Assembly: GCA_963757815.1 (NCBI GenBank)
Contig: CAVWSN010000018.1
Span: 496,001-560,000, forward strand
Length of the DNA: 64,000 nucleotides
Direction: 5' to 3'
From: JACVRW01 sp963757815
Lineage (GTDB): Bacteria > Actinomycetota > Thermoleophilia > Solirubrobacterales > Thermoleophilaceae
The first letter of the stretch is position 1; each line of letters starts with the position of its first letter. A program made the translations under genes and the position numbers. Shown one piece after another: positions 24,743 through 35,240 of this stretch. The notes beneath the pieces are model-generated. The model was not told the origin of the DNA. It saw nothing but the letters and a program-made list of their open reading frames with translations, and searched no databases.

Positions 24743-26998
24743 ATGCTCATGTCGGAACACCGGGATCCGCGTCGGGCGAGCGTCGCTTCCGCTCCGGCTC
24801 GGCCGCTCCTCTCGATCGTCGTACCGACCAAGAACGAGCTTGGAAACGTCGCCGCGCTGATCGAGCGCCTCGAGACGGTGCTGCCCACCGTCGCCATGGA
24901 GATCGTCTTCGTGGATGCCAGCAAGGACGGCACCGCTGCGTTGATCGAGGAGCGCGCCCGCGTCTCCGAACGCGACATCTTGGTCCTGCGTCAGCGGCCC
25001 GAGCGCCGCCGCAGCGGTCTTGGCGCCGCCGTCGTCCAGGGACTGCGCGCGGCGCGCGGCTCGTGGGTCTGCGTCATGGACGCCGACCTCCAACACCCGC
25101 CGGAGCTCATCGCCGAGCTTCTCGAGGAGGCCGAGACGCACGAGCTCGACCTGGTCGTGGCGAGCCGTTACTGCAGCCAGAACGGCGGCGCGGGCCTCGG
25201 CTGGGCGCGGGCGATGGCCTCCCGTTCGACGACCTCGGCCGCGCGCATGCTCTTCCCGCACCGCCTGCACGGCGTGAGCGACCCGATGAGCGGGTTCTTC
25301 CTCGTCCGCCGTGACGCGGTCGAACCCGACGCGCTCCGGCCGCGCGGATTCAAGGTGCTGCTCGACCTCCTGATCCGCAATCCCGATCTCCGCACCGGGG
25401 AGGTGTCGTTCACCTTCGGCGAACGGCGCGCCGGCCGGAGCAAGGCGAACATCCGCGAGGGGGTCCGCTACCTGTCGCTGCTCGCCCGCCTGCGCTTCGC
25501 GCGCTTCGGGCTGGTCGGCGCGACGGGACTCGTCGTGAACACGGTGCTGCTCGCTTTCTTCACCGACGTCGTCGGCCTCTTCTACGTCGTGTCGGCCGTA
25601 ATCGCGACGCAGGGGTCCACGCTATGGAACTTCTGCCTCACCGAGCGGTGGGTGTTCTCCGACCGCGACCACCGGCGCGGTCTCGGCTCGCGCATGGGCC
25701 TGTTCTTCCTGATGAACAACGCCGCCCTGGCGGTGCGCGGCCCACTGCTCGTGCTGCTCACGTCGGGGCTCGGCATTCACTACGTCGTCTCGAACATCCT
25801 CTCGCTGCTCGTCCTCACGCTGGTGCGCTTCGCTATCGCCGACACCTGGATCTGGGCGAAGCGGCCGCCGGGCGAGGTCGACTCGAGCCCACACGGCTAC
25901 GACGTCCACGGGATCGTCACCCTCGAATCGGACGTGCGCTTGCCCGAGCTCGAGCGCTTCCGGGTGGGCGAGCTGATCGGCGAGCCCGACATCCGCGTCC
26001 GCGTGGGCGACGGCCGCACCGGCGGCGGCGAGGCGATCCACTACCGCGAGGGGCCGGGCCGCCTGGGCTTCGCGGTCACGCTCGCCATCGGCGACCAAAT
26101 CGAGGCTACGGCCTCACCGCTCCTTCGAAGGTCGCCGCACGTCCTCTACACGAATGTCGTGGAGCCGATACTCCGCTGGACATTCGCGGCGCGTGGTTAC
26201 GCGCTCGTGCATGCGGCCTGCGTCGCCGCCGGCGAGCACGCCTTCCTCGTCACGGCGAGGACCGACACCGGCAAGACGACCACCAGCCTCCGGATGCTCG
26301 AGGAGCACCCCTACTCGTTCCTCTCGGACGACCTGACGCTCGTGACCCCCGACGGGCGGGCTCTCACCTACCCGAAGCCGCTGACGATCAGCAGACACAC
26401 CCTCAGGGCGGTTAGGACTCCGCTGCTCAGCCGCCGCGAGCGCCTCGGCCTGATCGTGCAGAGCCGCCTCCACTCCCGTTCCGGCCGGCGGTTCGCCCTC
26501 CTGCTGGCGCGCACGCATCTGCCGGCGGCGACGATCAACGCGGTCGTCCAGATGCTGGTGCCCCCGCCGAAGTACCACGTGGAGCGGCTCGTGCCGAACG
26601 TCGAGGTCGCCCCCGAGGCGCAGCTCGCCGGGATGGTGGTGATCGAGCGGGGAGGGGAGGGCACGGCGGTCCTCGACGGTGGCGCTGCGCTCGAGACGCT
26701 GATGCGCAACTGCGAGGACGCCTACGGCTTCCCGCCCTACCCCGCGATCGAGGGATCGCTGCGCCGCCGCAACGGCACCGATCTGAAGGAGACGGAGCGT
26801 GCGATCGTCGCAAGCGCGCTCAACGGCCTGCCGGCTGCCGTGATGCGCAGCGAGACGATGGACTGGTGGCAGCGTGTGCCTGACGTCGTCGGCCGCTGGG
26901 CGCCGATGGCGTACACGCACGATGCCGTGCCCCGATCACCGCGCGTCCTCACGAGCCGGAACGGCCGAGGCGCGAGTGACCCCGCTCGAGACGGTTAG
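24743..26998 (+). CDS. GT2 glycosyltransferase - GtrA - P-loop kinase-like triple fusion
   Basis: A 751-residue protein of three modules. Residues about 20-250 are a GT2 transferase of the dolichol/polyprenol-phosphate mannose synthase type (LSIVVPTKNELGNVAALIERL; metal-binding MDADLQHPPE at about 112-121; GFKVLLDLLIRNP; GRSKANIREG). Residues about 250-375 are a four-helix GtrA-type membrane domain (FARFGLVGATGLVVNTVLLAFF; TLWNFCLTERWVFSD). Residues about 385-740 are a soluble part resembling HPr kinase-like/PqqD-linked P-loop proteins, with Walker A ARTDTGKTT at about 505-513 and SDDLTLV downstream. The first two parts make and flip a lipid-linked sugar; a linked nucleotide-binding domain is unusual. 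It heads the surface-glycan operon. Confidence 0.82.
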   Translation: MLMSEHRDPRRASVASAPARPLLSIVVPTKNELGNVAALIERLETVLPTVAMEIVFVDASKDGTAALIEERARVSERDILVLRQRPERRRSGLGAAVVQGLRAARGSWVCVMDADLQHPPELIAELLEEAETHELDLVVASRYCSQNGGAGLGWARAMASRSTTSAARMLFPHRLHGVSDPMSGFFLVRRDAVEPDALRPRGFKVLLDLLIRNPDLRTGEVSFTFGERRAGRSKANIREGVRYLSLLARLRFARFGLVGATGLVVNTVLLAFFTDVVGLFYVVSAVIATQGSTLWNFCLTERWVFSDRDHRRGLGSRMGLFFLMNNAALAVRGPLLVLLTSGLGIHYVVSNILSLLVLTLVRFAIADTWIWAKRPPGEVDSSPHGYDVHGIVTLESDVRLPELERFRVGELIGEPDIRVRVGDGRTGGGEAIHYREGPGRLGFAVTLAIGDQIEATASPLLRRSPHVLYTNVVEPILRWTFAARGYALVHAACVAAGEHAFLVTARTDTGKTTTSLRMLEEHPYSFLSDDLTLVTPDGRALTYPKPLTISRHTLRAVRTPLLSRRERLGLIVQSRLHSRSGRRFALLLARTHLPAATINAVVQMLVPPPKYHVERLVPNVEVAPEAQLAGMVVIERGGEGTAVLDGGAALETLMRNCEDAYGFPPYPAIEGSLRRRNGTDLKETERAIVASALNGLPAAVMRSETMDWWQRVPDVVGRWAPMAYTHDAVPRSPRVLTSRNGRGASDPARDG

Positions 26999-28550
26999 CT
27001 CCGCCGCGTCGGCGGACTCCCTCCGCCGGGCCGGTCACCGGCTCCGGCCGAGCGAGCTGCCGGCTTCAGAGCGGCTGGCGGAGGCCTCAGCCGTCCTCTA
27101 CCTGGCGCCCGTGCTCGTCCTCGCCGCCGTGCTGAGGGTCTGGCAGGTCAACGAGACCGGCTTCAACAGCGACGAGGCCGTTTACACCGGACAGGCGGCG
27201 GCGATCGCGAACGATTCCGAGCTCACCGAGTTCTTCCCCGTTTTCCGCGCTCACCCTCTGCTGCTTCAGACGATCCTGTCGCTCGGCTTCCGGCTCGACC
27301 TGGGCGCCGGCTTCGAGCGCATCACGGTCGCCGCCATGGGCGTGGCCACCGTTCTCCTCGTCTACGAGCTCGGACGGCTCCTGTACGGACGCCAGGCCGG
27401 CCTCGTCGCCGCCCTCCTGATGGCCCTCATGCCCTACCACGTCGTGGTCACGCGACAGGTCCTGCTCGACGGGCCGATGACGTTCTTCGCCACTCTCACG
27501 CTGGTTCTGCTGGTGAGGTTCGTCATCAGCGGCCGTCCGGTCTGGCTGTACGCGACCGGCGCCGCGATGGGGCTGACCTTCCTCGCGAAGGAGACGAGCC
27601 TCGTGCTGCTCGGCGCGATCTACGCGTTCCTGGCCCTCACGCCGGCGCTGGCGGTGAGGCTGCGGGAGCTCGCCATCTCGGTTGGCGTGATGGCACTCGT
27701 GATCGCGCCCTTCCCGCTCAGCATGATGCTCGCGGGGCGGACGGGGACGGGCGAGAGCTACCTGACCTGGCAGCTCTTTCGCAGGCCCAACCATGACTGG
27801 CTCTTCTATCCGGACACGGTGCCGGAGGCCATCGGGCCGCTCGTGCTGCTCGCGGCGGCGATCGGCCTCTGGCTCCTGCGCCGCGAGGCGTCCTGGAGGG
27901 AGACGCTGCTCCTGTCCTGGATCGCCGTGCCGGTCGTGTTCTTCCAGCTCTGGCCGGTGAAGGGCTTTCAGTACCTGCTGCCCGTCGCGCCCGCGGTCGC
28001 CGTCCTCGCCGGACGTGCGCTCAGCCGGCTGCCGGCGCCCGGCCGGCGCGGCTTCCAGGCGCTCGCTGTCGCGATCGTGGCGGTCAGCCTGCTGATCCCG
28101 GCGTGGGATCGGGTGGACGGCGCGCGGCCCGACAGCTTCCTGGCCGGGTCGGGAGGTCTCCCGGGCGGCCGCGAAACGGGTGAGTGGATAGACGAGCATG
28201 CTCCGGCCGGCGCCGCGTTCATGACGATCGGCCCGTCGATGGCGAACCTCGTGCAGTACTACGGCCGGCGCAGCGCATACGGGCTGTCGGTCAGCCCCAA
28301 TCCGCTCAACCGGAACCCGTCCTACGAGCCACTTGTCAACCCCGACCGGGCGATCCGCGACAGCGAGCTGCAGTACCTGATCTGGGACGCGTTCTCGGCC
28401 GGCAGGTCGGGGCGCTTCTCGGACAGGCTGCTCGCCTATGCCGACCGCTATGACGGCCGCGTGGTCCACACGGAGGTACTGCCCGCCAGTACACGGCAGG
28501 GCGAGAGCGTGGACAGGCCGGCGATCGTGGTGTTCGAGGTGCGGCCGTGA
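26976..28550 (+). CDS. GT39-type (ArnT/PMT-like) membrane glycosyltransferase
   Basis: A 524-residue GT-C fold enzyme with about 10-12 membrane helices. The first periplasmic loop has NETGFNSDEAVYTGQAAAIAND with the conserved acidic pair, followed by FRAHPLLLQTILSLGF, typical of GT39/PMT proteins that move a sugar from a polyprenyl phosphate to an acceptor outside the membrane. The C-terminal third is a soluble extracytoplasmic domain (EWIDEHAPAGAAFMTIGPSMANLVQYYGRR...). The GTG start overlaps the previous gene by 23 bases and the stop overlaps the next start (GTGA). It probably uses the lipid-linked sugar made by the upstream fusion. Confidence 0.85.
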   Translation: MTPLETVSSAASADSLRRAGHRLRPSELPASERLAEASAVLYLAPVLVLAAVLRVWQVNETGFNSDEAVYTGQAAAIANDSELTEFFPVFRAHPLLLQTILSLGFRLDLGAGFERITVAAMGVATVLLVYELGRLLYGRQAGLVAALLMALMPYHVVVTRQVLLDGPMTFFATLTLVLLVRFVISGRPVWLYATGAAMGLTFLAKETSLVLLGAIYAFLALTPALAVRLRELAISVGVMALVIAPFPLSMMLAGRTGTGESYLTWQLFRRPNHDWLFYPDTVPEAIGPLVLLAAAIGLWLLRREASWRETLLLSWIAVPVVFFQLWPVKGFQYLLPVAPAVAVLAGRALSRLPAPGRRGFQALAVAIVAVSLLIPAWDRVDGARPDSFLAGSGGLPGGRETGEWIDEHAPAGAAFMTIGPSMANLVQYYGRRSAYGLSVSPNPLNRNPSYEPLVNPDRAIRDSELQYLIWDAFSAGRSGRFSDRLLAYADRYDGRVVHTEVLPASTRQGESVDRPAIVVFEVRP

Positions 28551-31500
28551 GGCGGGTGCCGGTATTGGCGTCGGCGGTCGTCTGCGCGCTGGGGATCCCC
28601 GCGGCGGCGGAGGCGCGGCCGGCCACGCCGATCGAGCACTTCGTCGTCCTCATGCAGGAGAACCACTCCTTCGACAATTACTTCGGCACCTACCCGGGTG
28701 CCGACGGCATTCCGAGCGACACCTGCATGCCGGTGGGGCGGGCCGCCCGGCCTTGTGTGCGCCCGTTCCACCTCGGCGGCAGGCCGGTGCCGAACCTCAG
28801 TCACAACCCCCGCATCGACCGGCTCCAGTACGCCGGCGGTCGGATGGACGGCTTCGTGCGCGCCGCGTCGGCCGACCGCCAGACCGTCGAACCCTCCGTC
28901 ATGGGCTACTACGACGACCGCGACCTGCCCTTCTACTGGAACCTCGCGGACGACTACGTCCTCTTCGACCGCTTCTTCGCAGTGCGGGCTCGCACGAGCG
29001 TGGGGAGCCACATGGCCTGGGTCAGCGGGTCACCCGAGACACCCGACCGCACCGGTTACGAGCCCACCATCTTCGACAGGCTCGACGAGCGCGGCGTCTC
29101 CTGGAAGTTCTACGTCGAGGACTACGACCCGAGCGCGCCCACGCAGACCACGCGCGTGCCGCTGCTCCGCTATCCGCGCTTCGTCAGCGATCCGGAGCGC
29201 TTCGAGCGGATCGTCGACCTCGAGGAGTACTACGAGGACCTGCGCGCCGGCCGCCTGCCACAGGTGGCGTACATAGCGCCGGCCGGCTCGAGCGAGCATC
29301 CCCCGAGCCGGATCGCCACCGGCGAGACGCTCGTGAAGCAGCTCGTGACCGCGCTCTCGATGAGCAGCGCCTGGCCGCGCTCGGCATTCATGTGGACCTA
29401 CGACGAGCCCGGCGGGTGGTTCGACCACGTGCGCCCCCCGACGATCGCCGGACGGCGGCTTGGCCTGCGCGTGCCGGCGCTGCTCGTCAGCCCGTACGCG
29501 CGCCGCGGGCACGTGGACAGCACACCGCTCGACACGACGGCGATTCTCCGCTTCATCGAGGCCAACTGGCAGCTCGCGCCGCTCGTGCCGCGATCCGACC
29601 GGAGCCGGGAGCCTGGTCGGCGCGTTCGACTTCTCGCAGCCGCCGCGAGAGCCGAGCATCGTGGCCGCCGAGCGCGACCGCGCCGGGCCCGCGCCGGTGC
29701 GCCGCTGGGTCATCTACGTGGGCTACGGCGCGGCGCTCCTCTTCGCCTTCGCCCTGATAGGCCGCGCGGTCCGGCGTCGGCCGGCATCCGTCGTGGCGCC
29801 TGTGCTCGTGGCGCTGATGCTCGCCGGTGCCCTCGAGGTGGAGCCGGCCGCGGCCCAGGCTCGGGCCGCGGCAGCGGCCGAGATCCGCACCGTGCCCGCC
29901 GTGCCGGGCATGCGCTTCGAGGCCGCAGGCGTGCGCTTCGAGGCCGATTCCGCCGGGCGCGCCAGTCTCCCCCGCGGCGTCCGCCGCGCGCAGCTGCGCG
30001 CGCTCGATACTGAGATCGCTCCAGGCGTCCGCGCGCGCTTCGACCGCTGGTACCGCGGCCGCCGGATCGCCGCGATCAGCCTGTACCACCGGGTCAAGGC
30101 GAGCTTTGTCGACCCGAGTGGCGCCGCGATCGATCCGGGACTGGTGAGCTCGGTGACGCTCCGGGGCAGCGACGGCGGCCGCCACGTGCTCACCGGCGGG
30201 CGCCAGGTCTGGCTCCAGGGCAACCGGGTCGTTCCCGAGTCTGGCGGCACGACGTCCACCGCCATCCACTACGCCGCCGAGCGGGTGCTCGTGGCGGGCT
30301 CGAACGTGGTGAACCGGGGCCAGCAGCGCTTCTTCCCCGCCGAGAGCCGCACGATCGAGCTCCGCCTTCTCCTCTTCCAGGTGCGCGTGACCGTCCGCGA
30401 CGCCCTGCTCGGCTTCCCCATCGGGACCGCGATCCGGCTTCGCTACCCGAACGGCGAGGTGCGCCGCGAGGAGCTCGGGCCGCGCGCCGAGCTCACCCTC
30501 ACCTCGGTCCCGAGGGGGGACTACCGCGTGAGCGTCGATGCGCTCGGCCTGTCCTCCTCGCGCCCGGTCGCCCTGTCCCGCGATCAGGAGCTCGACCTCC
30601 AGGTGATCAGCTGGCTCGACGTCACGGTGGTGTTGCTCGGCCTCGCCTCCGTTGCGCTCGCGCTGCTCTTCATCCGGCGTCCTTCACGCGTCAGCCGGAG
30701 GCCCGAACGTCTGGTGGCCGGCCTCGTGATCGCGGCCATGGTCGTGATCGCCGGCGCCCCGGCTGCCCATGCGGCGGGTCCGCCCGACCGGCTCTTCTCC
30801 TACTACTACATCTGGTTCAACGCCGGCTCCTGGAACCGCGCGAAGACGGACTACCCGGTACTGGGCCGCTACTCGAGCGACGACCGTGACGTCATGCGCA
30901 AGCACGTCCAGTGGGCGAAGCGGTCGGGGATCGACGGCTTCATCGTCAGCTGGAAGAGCACGCCGGTGCTCAACCGCCGCCTCGAGCGGCTCGCCGAGGT
31001 CGCCGAGGCCGAGCGCTTCAAGCTGCTCGTGATCTACCAGGGGCTCGACTTCGAGCGCGAGCCGTTGCCGGCGACCCGCGTGCGCCACGACCTCGACGTG
31101 TTCGTCAAGCGCTACGCCAACGCGCGCGCCTTCGACGTCTTCGAGAAGCCGCTCGTCATCTGGTCGGGCACCTGGCGGTTCTCGCGGCCCGAGATCGCGA
31201 GCGTCACGAGCCGGTCCCGCCGCTCCCTGCTGGTGCTCGCATCCGAGCGCAACGTGGAGGGCTATGGGCGGCTCGATGATCTGGTGGACGGCAACGCCTA
31301 CTACTGGGGTGCCGTCAATCCATCCACCTATCCGGGCTACCCGGAGAAGCTTGCCGCCATGGGCGCCGCGGTTCATGCGCGCGGTGGCCTATGGATCGCC
31401 CCGGCGGCTCCCGGCTTCGACGCCCGGCTGGTGGGCGGGACGAGTGTCGTCAGGCGCAGAAACGGGGCGACCCTGCGTACCCAGCTCGACGCGGCGACGC

Positions 31501-31772
31501 GATCCGCGCCGGACGCGATCGGGCTGATCAGTTGGAACGAGTTCAGCGAGAACACCCACGTCGAGCCGAGTGAGCGGTACGGGTCGCGCTATCTCGACGT
31601 GGTCGCCGACGTGCGCGGCGCGACCCCAGCCGATGTCCACGACTTCGATTCGAGCGAGCCGGCCGCCACGGGGGTGAGCTACGGCGTCCCGCTTCTGGGC
31701 GGCGTCGCGCTCTTCCTCGCCGCGAGCTTCCTGTTGCTCTTGCGGCGCGGCCAGCGAAAGGCGGTGCTGTAG
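28547..31772 (+). CDS. phosphoesterase family protein joined to a GH99-like domain, frameshifted
   Basis: The first part (about 355 residues) has a signal peptide (VLASAVVCALGIPAAAEA) and is a phosphoesterase/phospholipase C-type protein (PF04185): VVLMQENHSFDNYFGTYPG, GYYDDRDLPFYWNLAD, VRARTSVGSHMAWVSG, FMWTYDEPGGWFDHV. At about 29603 one extra base shifts the frame. The next frame continues naturally (LVGAFDFSQPP) into a membrane helix, an extracytoplasmic beta-rich stretch, a second helix pair, and a GH99/GH71-like module (SYYYIWFNAGSWNRAK; AKRSGIDGFIVSWKS; LISWNEFSENTHVEPS), ending in a membrane helix and a basic tail. There is no stop between the modules, so the corrected product is about 1,075 residues. 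GTGA overlap with the GT39 gene. Two cleaved enzymes or one fused surface enzyme are both possible. Confidence 0.7.
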
Positions 31773-31774
31773 CA

Positions 31775-33195
31775 ATGCGCAAGACCCTTTTCGTCGTCCC
31801 TGCCATGGCGGCGGTCTGCCTGTGTGCCTCGCCGGCGGCCGCTCAGGACCCGGTGATCGCCGCCGCGGGGGACATCGCCTGCGCGCCGGGCGACCCGATC
31901 ACAGCCACGACGTGCCACCACGGAGCGACCTCGAATCTGCTCGTCGGCGCCCCGCTCGCCGCGGTGCTTCCCCTCGGTGACATCCAGTACAACAGCGCGT
32001 CGCTGGCGAACATCATGGGCGCCGGCGCCTACAACGACACCTGGGGGCGCGTGAAGGCGATCAGCAGGCCGGTTCTCGGCAATCACGAGAGCAGCGGGAC
32101 CGGCTACTTCGACTACTTCAACGGACCGGGAGTCGCGGACGGCCCGGCCGGCCCGAGGGGCAAGGGCTACTACAGCTTCGACGTCGGCGGCTGGCACCTC
32201 GTGGCGCTCAACTCGAACTGCTCGCAGCGTGTCCTGCTCGGCGGGCTCCGAGCAGGAGACATGGCTGCGCGCCGACCTCGCCGCCCATCCCGCCGGCTGC
32301 ACGCTCGCCTACTCGCACCACGCCCGATACAGCTCGGGTCACGACGGCAACAACACGTCGATGCAGGCGCTCTGGGAGGCGCTCGACGACGCCGGCGCCG
32401 AGCTGCTCGTGTCCGGTCACAGCCACAACTACGAGCGCGTGGCGCCGCTGAGCCGCAAGCGGTGACCTCGACCCGGCCAACGGCATCCGCCAGTTCGTCG
32501 TCGGCACCGGTGGCGCGTTCTTCACCGGCGGCCTCGACTCGCTGATCCCCCACAGCGAGGCGGCTCAGAACACCACCTTCGGGGTCCTGTTCCTCACGCT
32601 GCGCCCAACGAGCTACGAGTGGAGCTTCGTGCCGGAGGCCGGGGGGACCTACACCGATTTCGGCAGCACGGCCTGTCACGGCCCGGGTAGTACGCCGCCG
32701 CCGCCTCCTCCCCCGCCGCCGCCCCCGCCCGACACGAGCGCGCCGGCGATCTCGAACCTGACGGTCTCGCCACGGCGCTTCCGCGCGCTCGCGATCTCGA
32801 ACCTGACGATCTCGCCACGGCGCTTCAGCGTCGCGTCGAAGCGCTCCGCGCCGCGGAAGGGCGGGACGACGTTCAGCTATGTGCTGTCCGAGGCGGCGAC
32901 CGTGCGGGTCAGCATCAGCCGGCGCTTCCGCGGCCGCCGTGTGAGCGGCAAGTGCCGGCGCGTCCCCGGCCTGCGTCGCGGCGCGCCGCGCTGCTTCGGC
33001 TTCCGCAAGGTGGGCAGCTTCTTGCTGCAGGGTGCTGCGGCAGGAGCCAACACGAGGTGGTTCGGCGGCCGGCTGGGCAAGAGGCGGCTGAACCCCGGGA
33101 AGTTCAAGGCCGGCTTCGTGGCGAGGGATGCCGCAGGCAACCGCTCCGGGCGCGAGAGCGTCACATTCACGATCGTGCGGGCCCGGGGCGGTTAG
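31775..33195 (+). CDS. secreted purple-acid-phosphatase-like metallophosphoesterase, frameshifted twice
   Basis: Signal peptide MRKTLFVVPAMAAVCLCASPAAA, then calcineurin-type motifs spread over three frames: AAAGDIACAPGD, LPLGDIQYNSA, VLGNHESSG in frame one; YSHHARYSSGH and VSGHSHNYERV in frame two (shift near 32236); DLDPANGIRQFVVGTGGAFF onward in frame three (shift near 32459, where deleting one G turns AAGCGGTGAC into a family-like AACGGTGAC). After a run of 12 Pro comes a basic beta domain (FSYVLSEAATVRVSISRR...FKAGFVARDAAGNRSG) common at the C-terminus of secreted Thermoleophilia proteins; its start is duplicated (ISNLTVSPRRF, ISNLTISPRRF, 45 bases apart). About 473 residues after correction. 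Starts two bases after the previous stop. Confidence 0.78.
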
Positions 33196-33203
33196 GGGCC
33201 GCA

Positions 33204-33233
33204 TTGACACGGCATAGAGGAGCCGACTACGTT
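33204..33233 (+). promoter_or_regulatory. promoter-like TTGACA-N18-TACGTT
   Basis: TTGACA (33204-33209) and TACGTT (33228-33233), 61 bases ahead of the start at 33294. It matches the box pair before the gene at 20007 (TTGACT-N17-TACGTT), and both precede secreted Pro/Ala-rich proteins with a membrane tail. Confidence 0.5.
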
Positions 33234-33293
33234 GCGCGCACTCTTGAGTCACTGGCTGCGCTTTCCCTCCGGACATATGTCGCGAGGTTTCTT

Positions 33294-33924
33294 TTGAGCT
33301 CGCGGACTCGCACCCCGGCCCGGCTGGTGGTCGTGCCCTTGGCCGTGGTCGCGCTCCTGACGGCCGCGCCGTCCGGTGCGGCACAGGGTCCGGACCCCGA
33401 TCCCGCCCCAGGGGGGACGCCCCCTGCGGCGGTGGCTCCCGACCCGGCTCCCGGCGCAGCGCCTGCCGCTCCGCCGGCGCCCGTACCGGTCCAACCGGCT
33501 CCTCCGAGTGGTGATACGTCGCCGCCTCCTGCACCGGCCGCGACAGCGCCGGCCCCCGCCCCGGGGTCGCCCGCGGGCGCGGGCGCTGACGGCGGCGGGC
33601 AGGTATCGGCGGCGCAGGCTCAGCGCGCGGCGCGAGCGGCAGGAGCGGCGCGTGGCGGCGCGCAGGGCGAGGGCGCGCAAGGCTGCGGCACGGAAGGCCG
33701 CGGCGGCCGAGGCGGCGGCACGCGAGTTGGCGGCCGTGTCCGCGAGGGGCGCCCCACCGAGCTCGGTGGTCCGCGTCGATTCGCTGCTGCCCAGCGCCCA
33801 GCCCGCGGACGACTCGCACACCGAGCTCCTGCTCGCCGCAGGTATTCTGCTCGCCCTTGTGATGGTCAGTGGCTCTTTGCTCTCGGTGGCGACGCGGACG
33901 ATGAAGGGGGGGAAGCTGTCGTGA
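33294..33924 (+). CDS. secreted Pro/Ala-rich protein with C-terminal membrane helix, frameshifted
   Basis: Starts with TTG at 33294 behind a GAGG. Signal peptide (TPARLVVVPLAVVALLTAAPSGAAQ), a Pro/Ala-rich stretch, then after a one-base shift near 33600 an Arg/Ala-rich helical segment (RRERQERRVAARRARARKAAARKAA), a linker and a C-terminal helix (ELLLAAGILLALVMVSGSLLSVATR) with the tail TMKGGKLS. About 209 residues corrected. Same plan as 20007-20582, including the order basic segment, helix, short basic tail. Function unknown. Confidence 0.6.
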
Positions 33925-35016
33925 GGCGGTTGGTCGTGCTCACCGCTCCTTTGTCTCGCCGCTCCTGCGTTCGCGGCCATCGCCGAGGCGCAGAACTCGT
34001 GACGAATGCGATGCGACACGCCCGCGAGCGCGACGGTTGCAACCACTGGTACACCGCTCGGAAGCGTCTCACTCAAATGGGACTGGGCTCCGCTGCGGAC
34101 CCCCATCATCGGGATGCCAGAACGGCACGTTTTCTCTCGAAGGGCGGTTCGAGCGATCTTGCAGGGTCGACTGGTCTGATGGACGGCACACGACCATCAC
34201 CAAGCACGTCTGGATCGGAATCGACCGCACACCGCCCCAAGTCGTGGGGCTCGTGCCGGACCGGCCTCCGGACTACAACGGCTGGTACAACCGACCGGTC
34301 GGGCTGAATTTCCAGGCCGCTGACGCGACCTCCGGCGTGGCCTCGTGCAGCAGCACGAGCTACGGGGGACCCGACGGCGCGGGCATCCCGATTGGCGGGA
34401 CCTGCCGCGACGTGGCGGGGAACACCGGGCTCGGCTCCTTCCCGATCAACTACGACGCAACGCCACCCGTTACGCCCGAGGTCACGGCCGTCCCCCGCAA
34501 CAATCGCGTCATCCTGAGCTGGCCGGCCCAGCCGAACACGCTCGCCCAGGTCGCGCGCATCGACCCCTCCGGCCGCCGGACGCTCGTCTTCTACGGATTG
34601 GGCGGCGAGTTCACCGACCTCAAGCTCCGCAACGGCCGACGCTACCGCTATCTCGTCACGCTGATCGACCAGGCCGGCAACCAGGCGGCGGACCAGGCGA
34701 GCGGGGTCCCCACCGGCTCGCCGCTACTCAGCCCGATCCGCGGCGCTCGCCTGCGCGCGGCGCCGTTGCTCGTGTGGAAGCCGGTCCGCCGCGCGCGCTA
34801 CTACAACGTCCAGCTCATCCGCAACGGACGCAAGGTCCTGAGCCGCTGGCCGGGCGTGGCAAGGCTGCAGTTGCGACAGACCTGGCGATTTGCCGGCCGT
34901 GCCCGCCGGCTTCGCTCCGGCAGGTATTGCTGGCGCGTGTGGCCGGGCTTCGGCAACCGCCTCAAGCGCCGCTACGGGAGCTCCTCGGAACGAGCTGCTT
35001 CAGGATCGTGCGCTGA
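33921..35016 (+). CDS. secreted Ig-like/fibronectin-type surface protein, several frameshifts
   Basis: Starts with GTG overlapping the previous stop (GTGA). After MRRLVVLTA a shift leads to LCLAAPAFAAIAEAQ, which completes a signal peptide. At least one further shift lies before 34100. From about 34110 the frame reads CQNGTFSLEGRFERSCRVDWSDG, then a beta domain (DRTPPQVVG; GWYNRPVGLNFQAADATSGVASC; GGTCRDVAGNTG) and a fibronectin-like part (DATPPVTPEVTAVPRNNRVILSW; RYRYLVTLIDQAGNQA; YYNVQLIRNGRKVLSRWP). Near 34980, restoring one G to TACGGGAGC gives an ending YGELLGTSCFRIVR with a stop at 35014-35016; without it the frame runs to 35032. Extracellular adhesion or structural role is inferred. 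Confidence 0.6.
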
Positions 35017-35240
35017 CCCTCCTGCTCGGTAGAGCTTCCGACCCCGCCCTACACGAACGACCGGCGTTCGCCGTCGACCGCCGGGCGATTGCCCGGTACG
35101 GCGCACGGCAGGGCTGAGACGCACTGGAGGGCTAAGACCCGCGGACCTGCCGAACTCGAGGCCGGTTTCCGGGAGCGGCTCCCCGGCGCGCCTCACTGCG
35201 GCGCCGTTCAAGGAAACGGACCCTCGAGCTGTACTCGGAG
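35017..35240. other. 224-base stretch without a clear gene
   Basis: No convincing coding frame. It probably holds the decayed front part of the HNH gene that follows (N-terminal DUF222-type region is missing), plus the end of the Ig-like gene transcript. Confidence 0.4.
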
